A DNA stretch of 64,000 bases, taken from Amphritea balenae (GTDB lineage Bacteria > Pseudomonadota > Gammaproteobacteria > Pseudomonadales > Balneatricaceae). The notes beneath the pieces are model-generated. The model searched no databases and was not told the origin of the DNA. It saw only the letters and a program-made list of their open reading frames with translations. The position numbers and the translations under genes are program-made. Of the stretch, positions 61,349 through 64,000 are shown piece after piece. The stretch is from the NCBI RefSeq assembly GCF_003858655.1, contig NZ_RQXV01000004.1, positions 1-64,000 on the forward strand, written 5' to 3'. Position 1 is the stretch's first letter; every line of letters begins with the position of its first letter.

Positions 61349-62506
61349 ATGAGAGCAGTGAAAATGTTGGCAATGTTTTTGACAATGTTGCTTTGTGTAT
61401 CTGGCCCGTTAGCGAGTGCCTCTGATCAGGGAGTGTTCAGTGTTGACCCTGTTAAAAACGGGGAACAGCGATGGAAGGTCGGATATTACGAAGGTGGTGA
61501 GTATACCGACTATCAAAAAATCCTGATTGAAACCGTGAAAGGGCTGGTCAAACTGGGATGGATCGAGCCGGTGACAATCCCGGTACAGGAAGGTGAACAA
61601 ACCGATCAGCTTTGGAGGTGGCTGAGTACCGAAGTGAGTAGTGAATATATTGAGTTTGTTTCTGATGCGCATTATTCAGCAGGATGGGATGACGCTCAGC
61701 GTAAAATGCGCGCTGAACAGGTGATTGATCGACTCAGTAATAAACAAGATTTAGACCTGATGATAGCGATGGGGACCTGGGCCGGTAAAGATCTGGCAAA
61801 TGATCGTCAGCACACGCCTACCATGGTGCTGTCGGCAAGCGATCCTATATCATCCGGGATTATTAAAAGCGTTGAAGACTCTGGTTTCGAACACCTGCAT
61901 GCATCGGTTGACCCTAATCGTTATGACCGGCAGGTACGTATTTTTAATGATGTGGTCGGTTTTAAGCGGCTCGGGGTAGCGTTTGAAGACTCGATCAATG
62001 GTCGTAGTTATGCGGCGATGGACGTTTTGCAACGCTTGAGTAAGAGCAGAGGTTTTGAGCTGCTAGGTTGCCATACACAAAGTGATATTAGTGATCTTCG
62101 TATAGCAGAAGATAGCGTTAAAAAATGCTTTAGAGAGTTAGCCGGTAAGGCAGATGCTATCTACGTCACATTACAGGGCGGTGTGAATAGCAATAGTATT
62201 CCTGAGCTGGTTCGTATTGCTAATAAAAATAGCATTCCTACTTTTTCACAGTCAGGTTCCGAGGAAGTTAAACAGGGATTTTTAATGAGCTTATCCCAGG
62301 CAGGTTTTCGCTATGTAGGTGAGTTTCATGCTTCCACTTTTGCCAAGGTTTTCAACGGTGCTAAGCCAAACCAGTTAACACAGTTTTTTGAAGAACCACC
62401 GCGAATGGCTGTAAATCTTAAAACCGCGGAGATTGTTGGTTTTAATCCACCCTTGCTGCTGCTGGGCGCTGCTGATGAAGTGTACCGGGAGATACCAGGG
62501 CAATGA
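61349..62506 (+). CDS. Periplasmic ABC_sub_bind protein, copy 1
   Basis: A 385-residue exported protein with a signal peptide ending A-S-A (about residue 24). The mature part opens with W-K-V-G-Y-Y-E-G-G-E-Y and has the PF04392-like features L-M-I-A-M-G-T-W-A-G, TPTMVLSASDPISSGI and RLGVAFEDSINGRSYAAMD. A start-proximal AGGAG precedes the ATG. No transporter genes follow. The next gene is a paralogue overlapping by four bases, and then a membrane sensor, so it is likely the ligand-binding part of a signalling system. Confidence 0.85.
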   Translation: MRAVKMLAMFLTMLLCVSGPLASASDQGVFSVDPVKNGEQRWKVGYYEGGEYTDYQKILIETVKGLVKLGWIEPVTIPVQEGEQTDQLWRWLSTEVSSEYIEFVSDAHYSAGWDDAQRKMRAEQVIDRLSNKQDLDLMIAMGTWAGKDLANDRQHTPTMVLSASDPISSGIIKSVEDSGFEHLHASVDPNRYDRQVRIFNDVVGFKRLGVAFEDSINGRSYAAMDVLQRLSKSRGFELLGCHTQSDISDLRIAEDSVKKCFRELAGKADAIYVTLQGGVNSNSIPELVRIANKNSIPTFSQSGSEEVKQGFLMSLSQAGFRYVGEFHASTFAKVFNGAKPNQLTQFFEEPPRMAVNLKTAEIVGFNPPLLLLGAADEVYREIPGQ

Positions 62507-63687
62507 TATTCAAAGCCGGTGGTGATGGGGTGAAAAAATTTCCCATTGCCAGACTTAAAAGCTGGTTGGCTGGCGTTCTGATTTTTATGGTCAGCGCTTT
62601 TGTCAGTGCTGCAGACCTGTCGCAGTCGCCCAGTCTGAATAATGGGGCGAAGTGGCGACTGGGCTACTACCAGGGCGGAGAATATATTGATTATTTTCAA
62701 TACCTGAAAGTCACGACTGAAGGGTTAGTCGAGCTGGGTTGGGTTGAGCCGGTCACAATTCCTGAAAATCTGTCTACAGCTAAGGCACTTTGGTATTGGC
62801 TTGCTGACCATGTTCAGAGTGATTATCTGGAATTTCCTAAGGCTAATTTCTATAGCGCCGAATGGGACCGGGAGCACCGTGAGACACTCAGGAAAAAGGT
62901 GATTCAGCGTCTGTCTGATACCCGGGAAATTGATCTGATTCTGGCAGTGGGAACCTGGGCCGGACTGGACATTGTGACCACTGAACATCAGATACCGACC
63001 ATGGTTATGTCGGTAAGTGATCCACGCAGTGTTGGTTTAATGCGTGTCAGTGATGATGCTGACTATAACCATATTTATATTACTGAAAACCCTGACCGCT
63101 ACCTGCGACAGGTGAGCTTGTTTCATGACCTGATCCGTTTTAAAACCTTAGGCGTGGCTTATGAGAATAGTTTTGAAGGGCGCAGTTATGCCTCAATTGA
63201 GACTATTGAGAAGTTGGCAGCCGAGCGCGGCTTCAGCGTTGTTAGCTGCCACACATTAAGTGATATTGCCGACCGGTCAGTTGCAAATCGCTCAGTGATT
63301 GATTGCTTCAATAAATTAGCAACGAAAGTGGATGCTATTTATGTGACGAATCAGGGCGGAATCAATAACGAAACTATTCCCCAGTTGGTATCTATTGCAA
63401 ATGAGCATGGCATACCTACCTTCTCTCAATATGGTAAACGCGAGGTAAAACTTGGTTATCTTATGAGCTTGTCAGGTATGGATGATTTTCGTTCAGAAGG
63501 ACGTGATCTGTCAGAAAATATGGCGCGAATTTTTAATGGTCAGTCGCCTGGGCTGCTGACAAAAACAATGGAAGAAACAGGACGTATTATTCTTAACCTG
63601 GCAACCGCTGAACAAATTGGTCTATATCTGGATGCAGACCTGCTGGCGGCTGCAGATCAGCTTTATTGGAAAATAGAACTGCCCTGA
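62503..63687 (+). CDS. Periplasmic ABC_sub_bind protein, copy 2
   Basis: A 394-residue paralogue of the preceding protein, aligned along its length (W-R-L-G-Y-Y-Q-G-G-E-Y; ILAVGTWAGLDIVTTEHQIP; T-L-G-V-A-Y-E-N-S-F-E-G-R-S-Y-A). A signal sequence ends near V-S-A-A (about 33). The pair arose by tandem duplication and shares a four-base overlap (ATGA). They have clearly diverged, so they may bind different ligands or form a heteropair. Confidence 0.85.
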   Translation: MIFKAGGDGVKKFPIARLKSWLAGVLIFMVSAFVSAADLSQSPSLNNGAKWRLGYYQGGEYIDYFQYLKVTTEGLVELGWVEPVTIPENLSTAKALWYWLADHVQSDYLEFPKANFYSAEWDREHRETLRKKVIQRLSDTREIDLILAVGTWAGLDIVTTEHQIPTMVMSVSDPRSVGLMRVSDDADYNHIYITENPDRYLRQVSLFHDLIRFKTLGVAYENSFEGRSYASIETIEKLAAERGFSVVSCHTLSDIADRSVANRSVIDCFNKLATKVDAIYVTNQGGINNETIPQLVSIANEHGIPTFSQYGKREVKLGYLMSLSGMDDFRSEGRDLSENMARIFNGQSPGLLTKTMEETGRIILNLATAEQIGLYLDADLLAAADQLYWKIELP

Positions 63688-63697
63688 GATATTAATT

Positions 63698-64000
63698 ATG
63701 TTGTCCAGTTTTAAGTTTAAGGTTATTGGATTAATTGTTCTGGTATTAATTTTTTCTGCCGCTAGCTTAATGTATTTTACCCAGCGAGATGTGGGTCAGG
63801 CGATGTTAACGGCAGAAGAAAAATCTGCTCGCAACGTATTGCAGCTGGCCGATCTGAATATCCGGGCCGGTTATGATCAACTGATCTCTGAGAAAGTAGA
63901 AATACTGTCCAAAATTAAAACCGATATGCGCCAGTTCACGGGACTGGGTCAGTCAGTACTGCACAGTTATTCCCAATTGTCTGATGATCAGTTGATTAGC
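63698..64000 (+). CDS. Membrane sensor protein, N-terminal part (runs off the window)
   Basis: An open frame of 101 codons continuing past the end of the window. It begins FKFKVIGLIVLVLIFSAASL, an N-terminal transmembrane helix, then a helical segment (residues 30-101) like the periplasmic sensor part of a chemoreceptor, histidine kinase or diguanylate cyclase. The start lies ten bases after the second binding-protein gene. The output domain is not visible. Confidence 0.7.
   Translation, partial: MLSSFKFKVIGLIVLVLIFSAASLMYFTQRDVGQAMLTAEEKSARNVLQLADLNIRAGYDQLISEKVEILSKIKTDMRQFTGLGQSVLHSYSQLSDDQLIS

Overview
The window reads as chromosomal DNA of a marine-type gammaproteobacterium, probably in or near the Oceanospirillaceae. 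This rests on gene content: RlmG, BarA-type hybrid kinase, DUF2489, a FDH3-type formate dehydrogenase with its DUF3305/DUF3306/TorD/TAT accessory set, TupABC, 4-hydroxyphenylpyruvate dioxygenase, and many diguanylate cyclases and periplasmic-binding sensors. The genus is not determined. No phage or intact insertion sequence was seen.

Layout. 1-160: end of an rRNA operon (5S rRNA 3' part and its terminator), then a non-coding inverted-repeat element to about 520. 0.5-9.4 kb: thioesterase and XRE regulator, two small membrane-anchored proteins, a TonB receptor / periplasmic binding protein / hybrid kinase operon, and rlmG. 9.7-17.8 kb: a chemoreceptor, a LysE exporter, an Lrp regulator, a fused indolepyruvate:ferredoxin oxidoreductase and an aromatic aminotransferase. 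17.9-37.4 kb: a large formate dehydrogenase / tungsten / molybdopterin island with FdhABC, TAT peptide, TorD-like chaperone, polyferredoxin, DUF3306, DUF3305, FdhD, an HTH-PBP regulator, an NtrB/NtrC-like pair, TupABC, a MobA-MobB fusion and MoeA. 37.4-39.75 kb: a hairpin-rich gap followed by three orphan genes separated by attC-like sites (an integrase-less cassette cluster). 39.8-47.4 kb: a cyclic-nucleotide-binding protein, a second aromatic aminotransferase, an NSS transporter, HppD, a LysR regulator and a phenylpyruvate/indolepyruvate decarboxylase. 47.4-56.6 kb: two diguanylate cyclases with periplasmic-binding-protein input and a putative selenate/phosphonate-type ABC transporter. 56.8-64 kb: an unusual operon of a DapF-like racemase, an MFS transporter and an unrecognised 523-residue protein, then two tandem ABC_sub_bind proteins and a truncated membrane sensor.

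How the genes work together. The formate/tungsten island appears to be one regulon. A palindrome GGGACA-N3-TGTCCC occurs, perfect or near-perfect, at three promoter regions, and four -24/-12 (sigma-54) promoter matches lie downstream of these sites: before the polyferredoxin-fdh operon, before DUF3305, before fdhD and before tupA. The only sigma-54 activator in the window, an NtrC-type protein with a linked kinase, sits among them, so tungstate import, cofactor maturation and the enzyme are probably switched on together. The aromatic genes form two clusters that can turn aromatic amino acids into 2-oxo acids and then route these to a ferredoxin-linked oxidation, a decarboxylation or the homogentisate route.

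Most unusual observations. (1) Two separate tandem duplications of a gene-gene junction (23.4 kb and 50.9-51.4 kb), each leaving small in-frame chimeric ORFs made of the start of the downstream gene and the end of the upstream gene. (2) The candidate sigma-54 regulon. (3) The cassette cluster. (4) The racemase/MFS/unknown-protein operon. (5) Repeated pairing of periplasmic binding proteins with signalling proteins instead of ABC permeases.
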